From Hyphomonas sediminis (GTDB taxonomy: Bacteria; Pseudomonadota; Alphaproteobacteria; Caulobacterales; Hyphomonadaceae), in assembly GCF_019679475.1 (NCBI RefSeq), contig NZ_JAIEZP010000001.1:2976001-3040000 (forward strand): a DNA stretch of 64,000 nt. The letters are read 5' to 3'. The notes under the pieces are model-generated. The model made no database searches, had not been told where the DNA came from, and was given only the letters and a program-made list of their open reading frames with translations. Position numbers and translations under genes: made by a program. Positions 1 to 9,277 of the stretch are shown here, piece by piece; positions within the stretch are counted from its first letter, which is position 1, and each line of letters starts with the position of its first letter.

Positions 1-1014
1 GCTGTCTGAATGGAGCATCGTGTGGACGCCGGCCCATTCGAGCGCAGCCACATTCAGAGGAACAGCGTCATAAGCTTCCAGCTTGAAGCCCCAGCGATCA
101 GCCCAGGTGGCGACAGAGATGCCTTCCTCGGCGAGCACATCGGCGATCTTGTAGGCCTCGGTGGCGTGGTGGAACGTGCCGATCTTGAAGCCGAACTCCT
201 TGGAGAGGTCGATCATCTGCATCATTTCATCGGCGCGGTAGCAGTGGATGTGCGTCTGGATCTCGCCGGTGAGGATGCCCGCGAGGGTTTCCATGCGCAG
301 ATCGGTTTTCTGGCTTTCGCCTCTCTTCTTCTTGTCGAGATAGGCCTGGGCATCGATGAAGGCCGCCCGGAAGCCCGCCATGTTGCCCATGCGCGTGAAC
401 GGATCATTTCCGCGCGCGGCGTAGTAGATCGGGTTTTCACCGCAGGCCATCTTGGCACCCTGCGGCGCATCGGGGAACTTCATGCCCTGAACACTGACCG
501 AGGACACGTTCTTGATAGTGACCGAGCGGCCACCGAAGAGATTTGCCGAGCCCGGCAGGATGGCGAGCGTCGTGACGCCGCCGCGGCGGGCCATCTCAAA
601 GCCCGGGTCCTGTGGCCAGATCGAATGCTCCGCCCAGACTTCGGCCGTGTTCTTTCCGGTCTTCTCGTTGCCATTGCGCATGGACGGCACGCCCGGAGAA
701 GAGAACACACCCAGATGGGAGTGAATGTCGATGATGCCCGGCGTAATCCATTTTCCAGCGCCATCAATCACCTGCACATCCGGCGTGAGCTGAATATCGC
801 GGCCGACCTCCACGATCTTGCCATCCTTGAACAGCACGGTGGCGTTTTCCAGAACCGGGCCTTCGGCCGTCAGGACATGCGCGCCCACAATCGCCGTGGG
901 CGGCGCAGGCTTTGGCGAATAGGTCGATGGGTATGGACCTTCGGGATCAGCAAGGGACGCCAGACTAATGCCGACAGCCATTGCGACGCCCAGAATGGAG
1001 GCGCGAACAATCAT
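1..1014 (-). CDS. Amidohydrolase (imidazolonepropionase-like), 3' part missing
   Basis: Reading frame open from an ATG at 1014 down to the window edge, so only the first 338 codons are present. It begins with a signal peptide (about residues 1-22), then a beta-sandwich start and the amidohydrolase metal motif HSH (H98, H100) inside GIIDIHSH. Later metal-site-like segments follow: THIHCYR, GTFHHATE and, at the very edge, MLHSDS, whose Asp would fit the last metal ligand. This is the PF01979 family in its exported form. The family hydrolyses C-N bonds of cyclic amides or peptide-like substrates; the substrate cannot be told here. It lies downstream of the FecA-type receptor on the same strand, separated by a strong terminator, so it probably has its own promoter. 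Confidence 0.88.
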   Translation of the reverse strand, partial: MIVRASILGVAMAVGISLASLADPEGPYPSTYSPKPAPPTAIVGAHVLTAEGPVLENATVLFKDGKIVEVGRDIQLTPDVQVIDGAGKWITPGIIDIHSHLGVFSSPGVPSMRNGNEKTGKNTAEVWAEHSIWPQDPGFEMARRGGVTTLAILPGSANLFGGRSVTIKNVSSVSVQGMKFPDAPQGAKMACGENPIYYAARGNDPFTRMGNMAGFRAAFIDAQAYLDKKKRGESQKTDLRMETLAGILTGEIQTHIHCYRADEMMQMIDLSKEFGFKIGTFHHATEAYKIADVLAEEGISVATWADRWGFKLEAYDAVPLNVAALEWAGVHTMLHSDS

Positions 1015-1054
1015 GGTTCCGGTTTCCTGATTTCAGTGTGTCGAGGAGAAGAAA

Positions 1055-1088
1055 AAAGCCCGGCGCTCCAAACGCAGCGCCGGGCTTC
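1055..1088 (-). terminator. Rho-independent terminator after the TonB receptor
   Basis: Perfect 12-bp stem: AAGCCCGGCGCT at 1056-1067 pairs with AGCGCCGGGCTT at 1076-1087 around an 8-nt loop. On the minus strand the stem is followed by a run of T (the A run at 1052-1057). It sits 10 bp past the receptor stop at 1098. Confidence 0.9.
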
Positions 1089-1097
1089 TTGAAATCG

Positions 1098-4000
1098 TCA
1101 GAACTCTTTCTGAACGCTCACATACAGGTAGCGCGGGGTCGCCGGATAGAGGGAGCCCATGTACCCGAAGGTTTCGTCCGCAAGCGGCGGATCCTTGTCG
1201 AACAGGTTCCGAGCACCGATCCGGATGCGGCTGTTGGCGAGCAGGCCATCCTGCTCGAAGCTGTACTGACCGTAGAGATTGACCAGCGTGTGATCATCAA
1301 CCCGGTAGTAATTCCCAAGACCCGCTGACAGCGACGTATCATCGACGCCGCTTACATAAGTGGCGTTGGCTCCAACGCGGAACTGATTGTAGCTCCAGGT
1401 CAGCGAGGAAGACAGACGCCATTTCGGGTTGCCGTTCTGCTCGATCAGGTCTTCGCCTTCCGGCAGGGTCGTCAGCTCGTTGATCAAATCCGAGGCCCGT
1501 GCATCGATCAGTGCCTGAATGTCCGGAGAGACACCCCGTTCATACTTCAGCAGACGCGAAGCGTTGAGGCTGAAGTCAAAATCGCCAATCCGGGTACCGT
1601 CAAGGTTCCAGATGAAGCCGAGGTCAACACCTTCGACCGATTGCGGCTGAAGGTTCTGATAAAGGTCGTCGACATACTGAACCTGCCCGACCGGCGTAAG
1701 ACCAGTTCCGGCAAAGCGGGCAATATCATCAGCCGTCGGATCCAGGCGAACAACATTGGAATTGCTCGTCCCCTGAACACGATTGAGATAGTCAACAATG
1801 AGCGCGTTGCCCTCACCGAACACCCCAACAATGCCGGTCTGCTCGATGGACCAGAAGTCGGCAGTGAATGTCATGTTGCCGGCAAAATCAGGCAGGCCCT
1901 GCGGCTGAATGACGGCGCCAACGGTCCAGTTCGTCGACTCTTCAGGCTTCAGGTTTGGGTTGCCCGCGCGGCGGGCGGTTGCCACGACGCTGGCGTTGCA
2001 GTCGTTGAACGACGCGATCCGGCCAGCCCGGTAGTCGGCCTCACACATGACCCAATCGGTCCGTGTGTTGCCGCGCGTGATGATGGTCGCGTTCACCTGT
2101 TCCAGGTTTGGCGCGCGGAAACCTTCCGAATATGCGCCGCGGATGCGGAGGCCGTCGATCACGTCCCAGGACAGGGCTGCCTTCGGTTTGGCTACGCTTC
2201 CAAAGTCGCTGTAGTCCTCGAACCGTCCAGCCAGCTGAAGGTCGAGCGCCTGCACCAACGGGATATTCATCTCCGGCGAGACCAGCGGAACAGCAAGCTC
2301 GATGTAAGCGGAGGCGACATTGCGCGAACCACTTGTGTCCGGGGTGGGGCTGACGCCGAACAGGTTGCTCCCCTGCGTAATACCAAGAACCGTATCATAC
2401 CAGGTGACAGTCCCGTCGACATTCCTGTCGCGGTCATCAAGTTGCGTTTCACGGCGATATTCGAGGCCTGCAGCCAGGCCGACGTCACCCGCCCAGATCT
2501 GAAGGAGATCAGGGCGCGAAATGTTCGCATCCCACTGGAAGAGCGTCGTTTTGTTGCGGCGGTTGGCTTCAATCGTGATGGCATCGAGCGCCGCCTGCGA
2601 GCTGAACGCATTGTCCGATCCCGGATTGAGCGGATCGCCGCCATTAAACGGATTGAATGCATCCGGTGTGGACAGCGCGAGACTTTCCTGGAGCGCCGAC
2701 GCGCTGATACCGTCCTGACGGTCATCCACTTTTGCTTCGCTGTAGAGAAGCGCCGTTTCCCAATCCCAGCCGCCGAAATCGCCGCGCAGACCGGTCAGAG
2801 CGCGGTATTGCTCAGCGCGTACGCGCACGGTCGTCGGCCCAAGGTCGGAAAAGCGCAGGCCGGTCAGAACGATAGGCAGGCCTTCGGCAGGCGCATCAAT
2901 GCCCGGAAGCCGGTTCGGATTAGGATCGCCATTCGCAAATTGAGTCGGACCGAAGGGGTTCCAGTAGTTCGTTTCCGGAATCGTCATCCGGATCGAGCCA
3001 ATGGTGAAGACAGAGTCCTGAACGCTGACAGTATCTGCGCGGTAGAAGCCTGCTTCACCGAACAGCTCCATGCCGTTTTCCAGCTCATACTTACCCATTG
3101 CGAACAGGTTTGTGCGCTCCAGATCGGGAGAAATGGCGATCGGATAGCTCTTCCGCGCATCCCAGCGCATGTTGATGTCGCCACCGGTATAGGCAGCCGA
3201 AGCATCATCGATGCAGATGCCATTTGGCAGGCCGGCAAGGCACCCGGCGTTCGTGCCCGGCTGAACATGGAAAGCACCCGCAGCGCTGGTCAGCGAGACG
3301 CCGCCCTGCGTTACGCGAACGTTTCCGACCGTTTGGAAAGCGCCCCATGGGGTCGTCGTGGAACTATTGAGCAGCGCATTGCTGCCCGCATATTGCGTGC
3401 CCGCAAAAAGCGGACGCAAATCTCCGGATGCTGAAAACTCCTGATCGCTGGCCAGAAGCGCTGAGCGGTCTGTATAGTTTGCAAACAAAGTGATATTGCC
3501 ACGGCCATCGGCAAAGCTCTTGCCGAAGAGGCCATTCAGCGTCAGTTCGTTGAGGTTCGTATCCGGAGCGCCGCCATATTGCGCTTCAATACGCGCACCT
3601 TCAAAGTCGTCCTGAAGCACCATGTTGACCACGCCGGCCACAGCATCGGAGCCATAGATGGCGCCTGCGCCATCGCGCAGAACCTCGACCCGCTTGATGC
3701 CGTTTACCGGCACCGTGTTCGAGTTGAAGGTGAGAACAGGCGCAAGCGTGTCGCTCGCCTGGCTGCTCGGATAGCTGACGCCCCGACGGCCATTGATAAG
3801 AACGAGCGTGCTGCCGACGCCCAGATTGCGCAGATCGACGGACCCCACGTCGCCACGCGCAAAGTTACTGCTGACCTGGCCAGAGGTCTGGTTGAAGCTG
3901 ACGTCACCAAACTGCGGAATAGCGCGGAACAGGTCTTCACCGGAAACGGCGGCGATTGCCTCAATTTCCTCAGCGCCCACAACCGTCACAGGCAAAGCGC

Positions 4001-4505
4001 CACCAACATCGGCGCCGGCAATCCGGCTGCCGACTACGACAACGACTTCCTGACGCTTCACTTCATCGGCGGCGGCATCGACTTCCTGCGCCTGAGCCCC
4101 CGCGGCTCCGAACACAATGGCTGACACAGTCGCCATCAGAGTCTTCTTCGAAATCATATTGGTCACATCGCTCTCCAGACCATCTTGGTTTTGCCCTCCG
4201 GCGAGCGAGATCGTCATGATCCCGCTTTCCGTAAGACCGCCTGTGAGAGCTGTCCCTTTGAAAAGCGCATCCATCGCTTCCCTCAGAGTCATCTGCCCCT
4301 TGACCGCGTTCGTTCTTATCGAGCCGACATCTTCTGTCTGGAAGAGAACCGAATGCCCGGTCTGAAAGGACAATGACTTGATCGCATCGGCCGCACGTGC
4401 GGGCGCAATGCTGATCTCGTACTTCTCCTGCGCGACCGATACGCCTGCGGATAAAACCGCCAGCGCCGCGAGACCGAACGCGATGCGTGCAGCCTCATTT
4501 GACAT
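1098..4505 (-). CDS. TonB-dependent outer-membrane receptor with N-terminal STN signalling domain
   Basis: 1135 residues. Signal peptide at about 1-25, then an STN (secretin/TonB short N-terminal) domain at about 28-105, as in FecA-type transducers. A TonB box-like QEVVVVVGSRI follows near 150, then a plug domain (GVGSTLVLINGRR, RVEVLRDGAGAIYGSDAVAG) and a long beta-barrel ending in Phe, the usual outer-membrane assembly signal. FecR and FecI lie immediately upstream, so the STN domain most likely signals substrate binding to FecR and hence FecI. The substrate is unknown; the length and plug resemble receptors for peptides or complex organic compounds rather than simple siderophores. Odd: a second signal-peptide-like segment starts at Met117 (codon 4157-4155), between STN and plug. 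Confidence 0.93.
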   Translation of the reverse strand: MSNEAARIAFGLAALAVLSAGVSVAQEKYEISIAPARAADAIKSLSFQTGHSVLFQTEDVGSIRTNAVKGQMTLREAMDALFKGTALTGGLTESGIMTISLAGGQNQDGLESDVTNMISKKTLMATVSAIVFGAAGAQAQEVDAAADEVKRQEVVVVVGSRIAGADVGGALPVTVVGAEEIEAIAAVSGEDLFRAIPQFGDVSFNQTSGQVSSNFARGDVGSVDLRNLGVGSTLVLINGRRGVSYPSSQASDTLAPVLTFNSNTVPVNGIKRVEVLRDGAGAIYGSDAVAGVVNMVLQDDFEGARIEAQYGGAPDTNLNELTLNGLFGKSFADGRGNITLFANYTDRSALLASDQEFSASGDLRPLFAGTQYAGSNALLNSSTTTPWGAFQTVGNVRVTQGGVSLTSAAGAFHVQPGTNAGCLAGLPNGICIDDASAAYTGGDINMRWDARKSYPIAISPDLERTNLFAMGKYELENGMELFGEAGFYRADTVSVQDSVFTIGSIRMTIPETNYWNPFGPTQFANGDPNPNRLPGIDAPAEGLPIVLTGLRFSDLGPTTVRVRAEQYRALTGLRGDFGGWDWETALLYSEAKVDDRQDGISASALQESLALSTPDAFNPFNGGDPLNPGSDNAFSSQAALDAITIEANRRNKTTLFQWDANISRPDLLQIWAGDVGLAAGLEYRRETQLDDRDRNVDGTVTWYDTVLGITQGSNLFGVSPTPDTSGSRNVASAYIELAVPLVSPEMNIPLVQALDLQLAGRFEDYSDFGSVAKPKAALSWDVIDGLRIRGAYSEGFRAPNLEQVNATIITRGNTRTDWVMCEADYRAGRIASFNDCNASVVATARRAGNPNLKPEESTNWTVGAVIQPQGLPDFAGNMTFTADFWSIEQTGIVGVFGEGNALIVDYLNRVQGTSNSNVVRLDPTADDIARFAGTGLTPVGQVQYVDDLYQNLQPQSVEGVDLGFIWNLDGTRIGDFDFSLNASRLLKYERGVSPDIQALIDARASDLINELTTLPEGEDLIEQNGNPKWRLSSSLTWSYNQFRVGANATYVSGVDDTSLSAGLGNYYRVDDHTLVNLYGQYSFEQDGLLANSRIRIGARNLFDKDPPLADETFGYMGSLYPATPRYLYVSVQKEF

Positions 4506-4717
4506 TGAACTGCTCCTCTTCCTCCTCGTTTCCGCGAACGTCGAAAGCCCCTACTGGCCGTCTCAAGGGTAAGACGGCGCAGCTGCAGAAAGCCGCCATA
4601 AAGTTTTGCCTTTTTGTGATGTTTTTTGTCATGACGCAAAGGAAGTTGCAGAGAAACCACATGCCCGGCACCGGGCGGGCGACAACGCCACCACCTGAGC
4701 GGGAAATACTCATTCGA

Positions 4718-5800
4718 TCAGTGCGCGGACTTCAGAACCAACCGGCTGTCCGGCGTCTCTTCCACCACAACACCGAAGGAAAGCTCAAGCGCCTCGAAGA
4801 AGGCATCGGTTTCGCCGATGCGGAACACCCCGCCAAACCGGAGATCAGCGAGCTCGCTGCCTTCAATCTCGATGGTTTGCGGGGTGTAGCGCTGCATCTC
4901 CCGCACGACCTCACTCAGGGGCGCATTTTCAAAGTCGAGGAAGCCCGATCTCCAGGCGAGGTCGCGCGATATTTCGTTTGCCGGAACACGCTCGATCACT
5001 TCAGCCTGGCTCTTTGGAATAACTTCAAGCCGCTGCCCCGCCCCGAGCATTGTGCGCGGAGTGGACGGCTGCGAAGCGGCCGCCGGGACCAGCTCTGGCG
5101 CCCCCGCCTCGGTCTTGCGGACACCCGGCGCGTTGCCATAGGCGACCCTGCCTTCGGACACGGTGACGATCAGCTCCTCATCGGTCCAGCGCACGGAGAA
5201 GGCCGTGCCGACCGCTGTAATCGAGCGATCACCGGCGTACACCGTGAAGGGCCGCGCCGCATCGTGCGCGACCTCGAAATAAGCTTCGCCCTTTTCCAGA
5301 TAGACGCTGCGCCGCTCCTTGGCGAAGGCAACTTCGAGCTGGCTGTCGGTATTGAGTTTCACGCGGGACCCATCGTCCAACGACACATCCTGCGTCTGGC
5401 CGACAAGGGTTGCCAGATAGATTGGGTCGGACACGGGCGCCGCGGCGGGCATGCGCACGACAAGGGCCACAGCAAGGGCAGCAACGCCGGCCAGCCCCAC
5501 CGCCCCCCATGTCCACCCAGAAGAAACCCGGCGAGAGGTTTGCCCAGGCTGACGCACGACACGCCGGCGGCGCGCCGCTTCCTTCAGCGGCTCGGCCATT
5601 CCGGTCAATACATTTACCTCAAGCGAAAGGTCCGCCAGACGGCGGATCTCGGCGTAATGCCGAGGGCTGCGCTGGATCCACTCACGGAACGCGGCCATAT
5701 CTTCCTTTGACAGTTTGCCCGTCTCCAGCTGCGCCAGCCAGGCCCCCGCTTCTGCCGTGAGGTCCGGCATATCGGGAGAGAGCATGTCTTTTCTTTTCAT
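4718..5800 (-). CDS. FecR-type anti-sigma/sigma regulator
   Basis: 360 residues in inner-membrane regulator layout. A cytoplasmic N-terminal DUF4880-like helical region (AGAWLAQLETGKLSKEDMAA) comes first, then one membrane segment at about 95-116, then a periplasmic FecR domain (DVSLDDGSRVKLNTDSQLEV, YLEKGEAYFEV). The C-terminal end (PLSEVVREMQRYTPQTIEIE) is STN-like and is expected to contact the receptor's STN domain. It lies between FecI (36 bp upstream) and the receptor (212 bp downstream), the classic fecI-fecR-fecA order. ATG at 5800. Confidence 0.93.
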   Translation of the reverse strand: MKRKDMLSPDMPDLTAEAGAWLAQLETGKLSKEDMAAFREWIQRSPRHYAEIRRLADLSLEVNVLTGMAEPLKEAARRRRVVRQPGQTSRRVSSGWTWGAVGLAGVAALAVALVVRMPAAAPVSDPIYLATLVGQTQDVSLDDGSRVKLNTDSQLEVAFAKERRSVYLEKGEAYFEVAHDAARPFTVYAGDRSITAVGTAFSVRWTDEELIVTVSEGRVAYGNAPGVRKTEAGAPELVPAAASQPSTPRTMLGAGQRLEVIPKSQAEVIERVPANEISRDLAWRSGFLDFENAPLSEVVREMQRYTPQTIEIEGSELADLRFGGVFRIGETDAFFEALELSFGVVVEETPDSRLVLKSAH

Positions 5801-5836
5801 TTCACACCGTTACTGGCGCCGTCCAATCAGCGCCGA

Positions 5837-6421
5837 CTATTCCCTCACCCCATCAGACCGGCGCTTCTCTTCTCCAGAGCCGGCCTCGGAGAGCCGGCGG
5901 TCCAGAAAATCGCTGCAACGCCTCAGACCCGCCGCCACATGCTTCTCGGTGGTGCTGACCGAGATCCCCAGTTGCCTGGAGATTTCCGCATGAGAATAGC
6001 CATAGACTTTCTTCAACACAAACACCTGCTGGCACTGTTCCGGCAAAGTCGCCACAGCCTCCCAGAACAGGAGCATACGCTGACGCCCATCCACCTGGTC
6101 CTCGATCAGAGGCTCATTGGATGAGACGGTTTCCGGCGCAAAATCCTCAATGAAGTCGATCACTGACCGCGATTTTTTATCCATCGCGTCGCGGACCACG
6201 TTTCGCGCAATCGTGTAGAGATAGGCCTTAGGTTGAAGAATGTCGCGCTCTCTCTCTGCCTGGAGCGCGCGCAGGATCGTTTCCTGGGCGATGTCGTCTA
6301 TGTCCGACACTGACGGAGAAATACGGCGCAGGAAACGCCGGAGGGCGGCCTCCTGCTCCCGAAATACCAAAAAGATGCCACCTTCGGAGTTCTTCTTCCG
6401 GTTGCTCACTTTCGATACCAT
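5837..6421 (-). CDS. FecI-type ECF RNA polymerase sigma factor
   Basis: About 194 residues from the ATG at 6421; a GTG at 6460 would add 13 residues and neither has a strong ribosome site. Sigma region 2 is clear (SDIDDIAQETILRALQ, with acidic DIDD as in normal ECF factors; AYLYTIARNVVRD), and region 4 follows (LPEQCQQVFVLKKVYGYSHAEISRQLGISVSTTEKHVAAGLRRC). It should drive the receptor operon when released by FecR. Note that this canonical ECF keeps acidic residues in region 2, unlike the two kinase-linked sigma factors elsewhere in the window. Confidence 0.9.
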   Translation of the reverse strand: MVSKVSNRKKNSEGGIFLVFREQEAALRRFLRRISPSVSDIDDIAQETILRALQAERERDILQPKAYLYTIARNVVRDAMDKKSRSVIDFIEDFAPETVSSNEPLIEDQVDGRQRMLLFWEAVATLPEQCQQVFVLKKVYGYSHAEISRQLGISVSTTEKHVAAGLRRCSDFLDRRLSEAGSGEEKRRSDGVRE

Positions 6422-6587
6422 GGCGACCGTTCCGATCCTCAACCAAATCCCGGCAGACACCTGCCGGGGCGCCCTCGCTCAGCAAAGTCAGGACAAAACT
6501 TCAACAGCATCCGCTGCAATCCGTTCGCCCCTGCCAGACAAGCGCACAATTCATACTTACCGGGCGACTAGCCCGTACCCCGCTTCA

Positions 6588-7334
6588 TTACAATGAGAGG
6601 TCCTTAACGCCCTTGATAGCTGCGCCGGGATTGGCAAGCGCCTCTCCCGACAGAGCAAACCGAACTGCGGCTTTGGCGTGCAGCTCTGTGGAATCATAGC
6701 CGGGGAGCGGCAGTGCGCGGGGATCGAGCAGGAGCTGTATCTCCGTACACCCCAGAATGACGCTATCTGCGCCCTGGCTGGCCGCGCGCTCTATGATGCC
6801 CATCATTTCAGCGCGCGACGCATCGCTGATGATGCCCTGGCAAAGTTCATCGAAGATGGTCGCGTGAATGCGTTGGCGCTCTTCTGCGGCGGGCACCAGC
6901 ACGTCAATGCCATGACTGGCCATCCGATCACTGTAGAAGCCATGTTCCATGGTGTAGCGCGTCGCCAGAAGCAGCGGGCGCCGGCAGCCATCGCCCTTCA
7001 GTACGTCCGCCGTTTCGTCAATGATGTTGATGAGCGGCAAGCCGGACATGCGCTCAACCTTGTCGGCCACCAGGTGCATGGTGTTGGTGCAAATGAGGAT
7101 GCAGTCAGCCCCCGCCCGCGCGAGCCGCGCGCCAGCGCCGCCAAGGACACTCCCCGCATCGTCCCAGCGATCGGCCTTCTGCAGCGCGACGATGCTTGCA
7201 AAATCCAGAGAACTGAGAAGCAGATCTGCCGAAGAGAGGCCGCCCAACTTATCCCGGACCGCCTCATTGATGTAGCGATAGTAGGTCGTCGTCGACTCCC
7301 AGCTCATGCCCCCAATCAGTCCAATCGTCTTCAC
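6588..7334 (-). CDS. Aspartate/glutamate racemase-family enzyme (YgeA-like)
   Basis: 248 residues, GTG start at 7334. The start KTIGLIGGMSWESTTTYYR is the signature of the YgeA/RacD group of cofactor-independent amino-acid racemases. Both catalytic cysteines are present: C82 in CTNTMH and C196 in ILGCTEI, one in each half of the pseudo-symmetric fold. Expected role: interconversion of L- and D-amino acids in the cytoplasm, for D-amino-acid use or wall and signalling pools. It is divergent from an Lrp/AsnC regulator across a 174-bp promoter region, so that regulator probably controls it. Confidence 0.9.
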   Translation of the reverse strand: MKTIGLIGGMSWESTTTYYRYINEAVRDKLGGLSSADLLLSSLDFASIVALQKADRWDDAGSVLGGAGARLARAGADCILICTNTMHLVADKVERMSGLPLINIIDETADVLKGDGCRRPLLLATRYTMEHGFYSDRMASHGIDVLVPAAEERQRIHATIFDELCQGIISDASRAEMMGIIERAASQGADSVILGCTEIQLLLDPRALPLPGYDSTELHAKAAVRFALSGEALANPGAAIKGVKDLSL

Positions 7335-7508
7335 CTATCCGCTCCATTCGCATTCAAATCTCACTCAAGACGCATCGGTAGCGCACAATTTGCGTAATTG
7401 GCGCGCGTTCGTGAATTAAAATAGCAAAAATCACGCAACGCAATTGCGCCCAGACCAACTTTTGTGCAGCCTGAGCGCGTCACCATCACGAAACATGCAA
7501 GGTTTGAC

Positions 7509-7970
7509 ATGCTCGACGACCGCGACCGGCGCATCCTGGCGCTTCTACAGGAAAATGGTGAGATGCCAGCGGCCGATATTGCCGAGCTTCTCTCGCTGTC
7601 GGCCTCCGCCTGTTCACGCCGCATCGCGCGGCTGCGCGCCGACGGGTACATCACCGGCACGATGGCCCTGCTGGACCGGAAGAAGATCAACCTCCCGACC
7701 ACGATCTTCCTGCTGGTAAAAACCGGGCGGCATTCAAAGGACTGGCTGGATCAGTTCCACGCCGCCGTAACGACCATTCCCGAGATCGTTGAAGTGCATC
7801 GCCTGACGGGAAACTTCGACTACATCCTCAAACTGGTGCTACCGAATGTCGAGTATTACGACACGGTCTACAAACAGCTTCTGAAGCGGATGGAGATGTA
7901 CGACATGTCCGCTTACATCTCGATGGAGACGGTAAAACTGTCTGCCGGACTTCCGACGAAACACATCTGA
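7509..7970 (+). CDS. Lrp/AsnC-family transcriptional regulator
   Basis: 153 residues from ATG 7509; AAGG about 9 bp upstream. An in-frame GTG at 7464 is possible but adds 15 residues not typical of the family. N-terminal winged HTH ([40 protein letters not shown]), then an RAM/AsnC effector-binding domain ([20 protein letters not shown]). These regulators form octamers that sense amino acids. Its divergent neighbour is an amino-acid racemase, which it likely controls. Confidence 0.92.
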   Translation: MLDDRDRRILALLQENGEMPAADIAELLSLSASACSRRIARLRADGYITGTMALLDRKKINLPTTIFLLVKTGRHSKDWLDQFHAAVTTIPEIVEVHRLTGNFDYILKLVLPNVEYYDTVYKQLLKRMEMYDMSAYISMETVKLSAGLPTKHI

Positions 7971-8107
7971 AACCAGAAGCAGCCGGGCCAGCCCCACCTT
8001 CCCCACTCGTTCCATTCCATGAACTGTGACCGCCCATCCGAACGCACACAAAAGCCCACTTGGAAGGCTGATCTACCGGCTTCAGCTGCCCCCCATTCAC
8101 GTCCCGG

Positions 8108-8995
8108 CTAGGCGCGTCGAGCCCCCACCTGCTTCACCAGTTCTTCCGCCAGCAAATCATAGACTGCCTTTATCCGCCGGCTGGTCCGCAGCGCTTTGTG
8201 GGACAACAACCAAACGGGCACTTCAATCAAGGGCACATCCTGGAGAACGCGCTGAACACCAGGCGTTTGACAGGCGATCTCGTCCAGCATGAGCCCGACA
8301 CCCAACCCGTGCTTCACCATTTCCCAAATCACAACGGCTTGGTTTGACCCAATCCTCAGTTGTTGAGCGGTCGCCTGGACTGACAGCCCCTTCAAAAACT
8401 CCGCACTTTCATCAAAGCTCTCAAAGCCAATGAACTGATCTGCCCGCAACTCGTCGGGGCGCCGCGGAACGCCATTGCGCTCAACCCAATCGGTAGAGGC
8501 ATAGAACGCCGCAGTCGTTTCAAGAATTCGCTTTCCGACCAGCTCATCTGCCTCCGGACGAATATGCCGGATCGCGATATCGGCTTCTCCCCGCTGCAGG
8601 TCGCTGATGGCATTGGTTGACGTGACGACAATGGATACATCCGGCAACTCAGCCCTGATCTTCGCCAGGATCGACGGCAGGATGTAGATGCAGTATGAGT
8701 CCAGGGCCGAGATATGCACTCTGCCCTGCAATGTATCCGTGCTATAGGTAGCTGCTTCCTGAAAGGAACGCATCGCCTCCCCCATCAGGCGCACATGGTC
8801 CAAAAGGTCTTCGCCCGTCTTTGTGAGGATCAGCGACTTTCCCGCCCGCTCGAAGAGAACAACCTTGAGCGCATCTTCCAGCATCGCCACCTGTCGCGAC
8901 AGTGTTGGTTGCGTCAGCCCCAGAACACGCGCTGCTTTTGAGAACGATCCGGTCTCTGCCGTCACGAGAAATGCCCGCGCAAGGTTCCAATCCAT
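8108..8995 (-). CDS. LysR-family transcriptional regulator
   Basis: 295 residues. The frame stays open to 9244, but the family start MDWNLARAFLVTAETGSFSK is at the ATG at 8995, with GGGGAAG upstream; the extra 83 residues are Arg/Cys-rich and unlike the family. N-terminal winged HTH (SKAARVLGLTQPTLSRQVAM), then a periplasmic-binding-like effector domain. Two basic clusters in the effector domain and loss of other features give no hint of the ligand. The methyltransferase just upstream on the same strand may be its neighbour by chance; no divergent target gene is evident. Confidence 0.9.
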   Translation of the reverse strand: MDWNLARAFLVTAETGSFSKAARVLGLTQPTLSRQVAMLEDALKVVLFERAGKSLILTKTGEDLLDHVRLMGEAMRSFQEAATYSTDTLQGRVHISALDSYCIYILPSILAKIRAELPDVSIVVTSTNAISDLQRGEADIAIRHIRPEADELVGKRILETTAAFYASTDWVERNGVPRRPDELRADQFIGFESFDESAEFLKGLSVQATAQQLRIGSNQAVVIWEMVKHGLGVGLMLDEIACQTPGVQRVLQDVPLIEVPVWLLSHKALRTSRRIKAVYDLLAEELVKQVGARRA

Positions 8996-9277
8996 GGCGG
9001 TCGCTTCCCCGGCTTTACAAGCGCTGACAGACGCTGACAGGCGCTGAGCATATGCAATCTTGTCGAACCGCATATAGCGGGCAGTATCGCCCGGCAACTC
9101 CCGCCGCCGAAGCCGCTTCAGGCGCCTGCACAAACATGGAGGCTTAAAGCAGCGCGAGCGCCCTGCTATTTCCGCACGAGCGGCCAAAATGTTCGCAGCC
9201 TCACAACATGATCCCAACTCTGTACCGGTACAAAGTCGTCCCACGCCTCGCTCAAGCGAGTGGCCAGTCAGATCGGA

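Noticed and set aside
10-1092. 360-codon plus-strand open frame opposite the amidohydrolase
   Set aside because: The minus strand encodes a clear amidohydrolase with signal peptide and metal ligands through the whole stretch; the plus-strand product has no recognisable domain.
1641-3434. 597-codon plus-strand open frame opposite the TonB receptor
   Set aside because: Arg/Ala-rich shadow of the receptor's coding strand in a high-GC gene; the receptor has full plug and barrel features.
4487-5710. 407-codon plus-strand open frame opposite FecR
   Set aside because: Antisense to a clear FecR gene; its composition is typical of antisense frames and it has no domain.
8996-9244. N-terminal extension of the LysR frame
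   Set aside because: Arg/Cys-rich and not part of the LysR family; the family start and ribosome site are at 8995.
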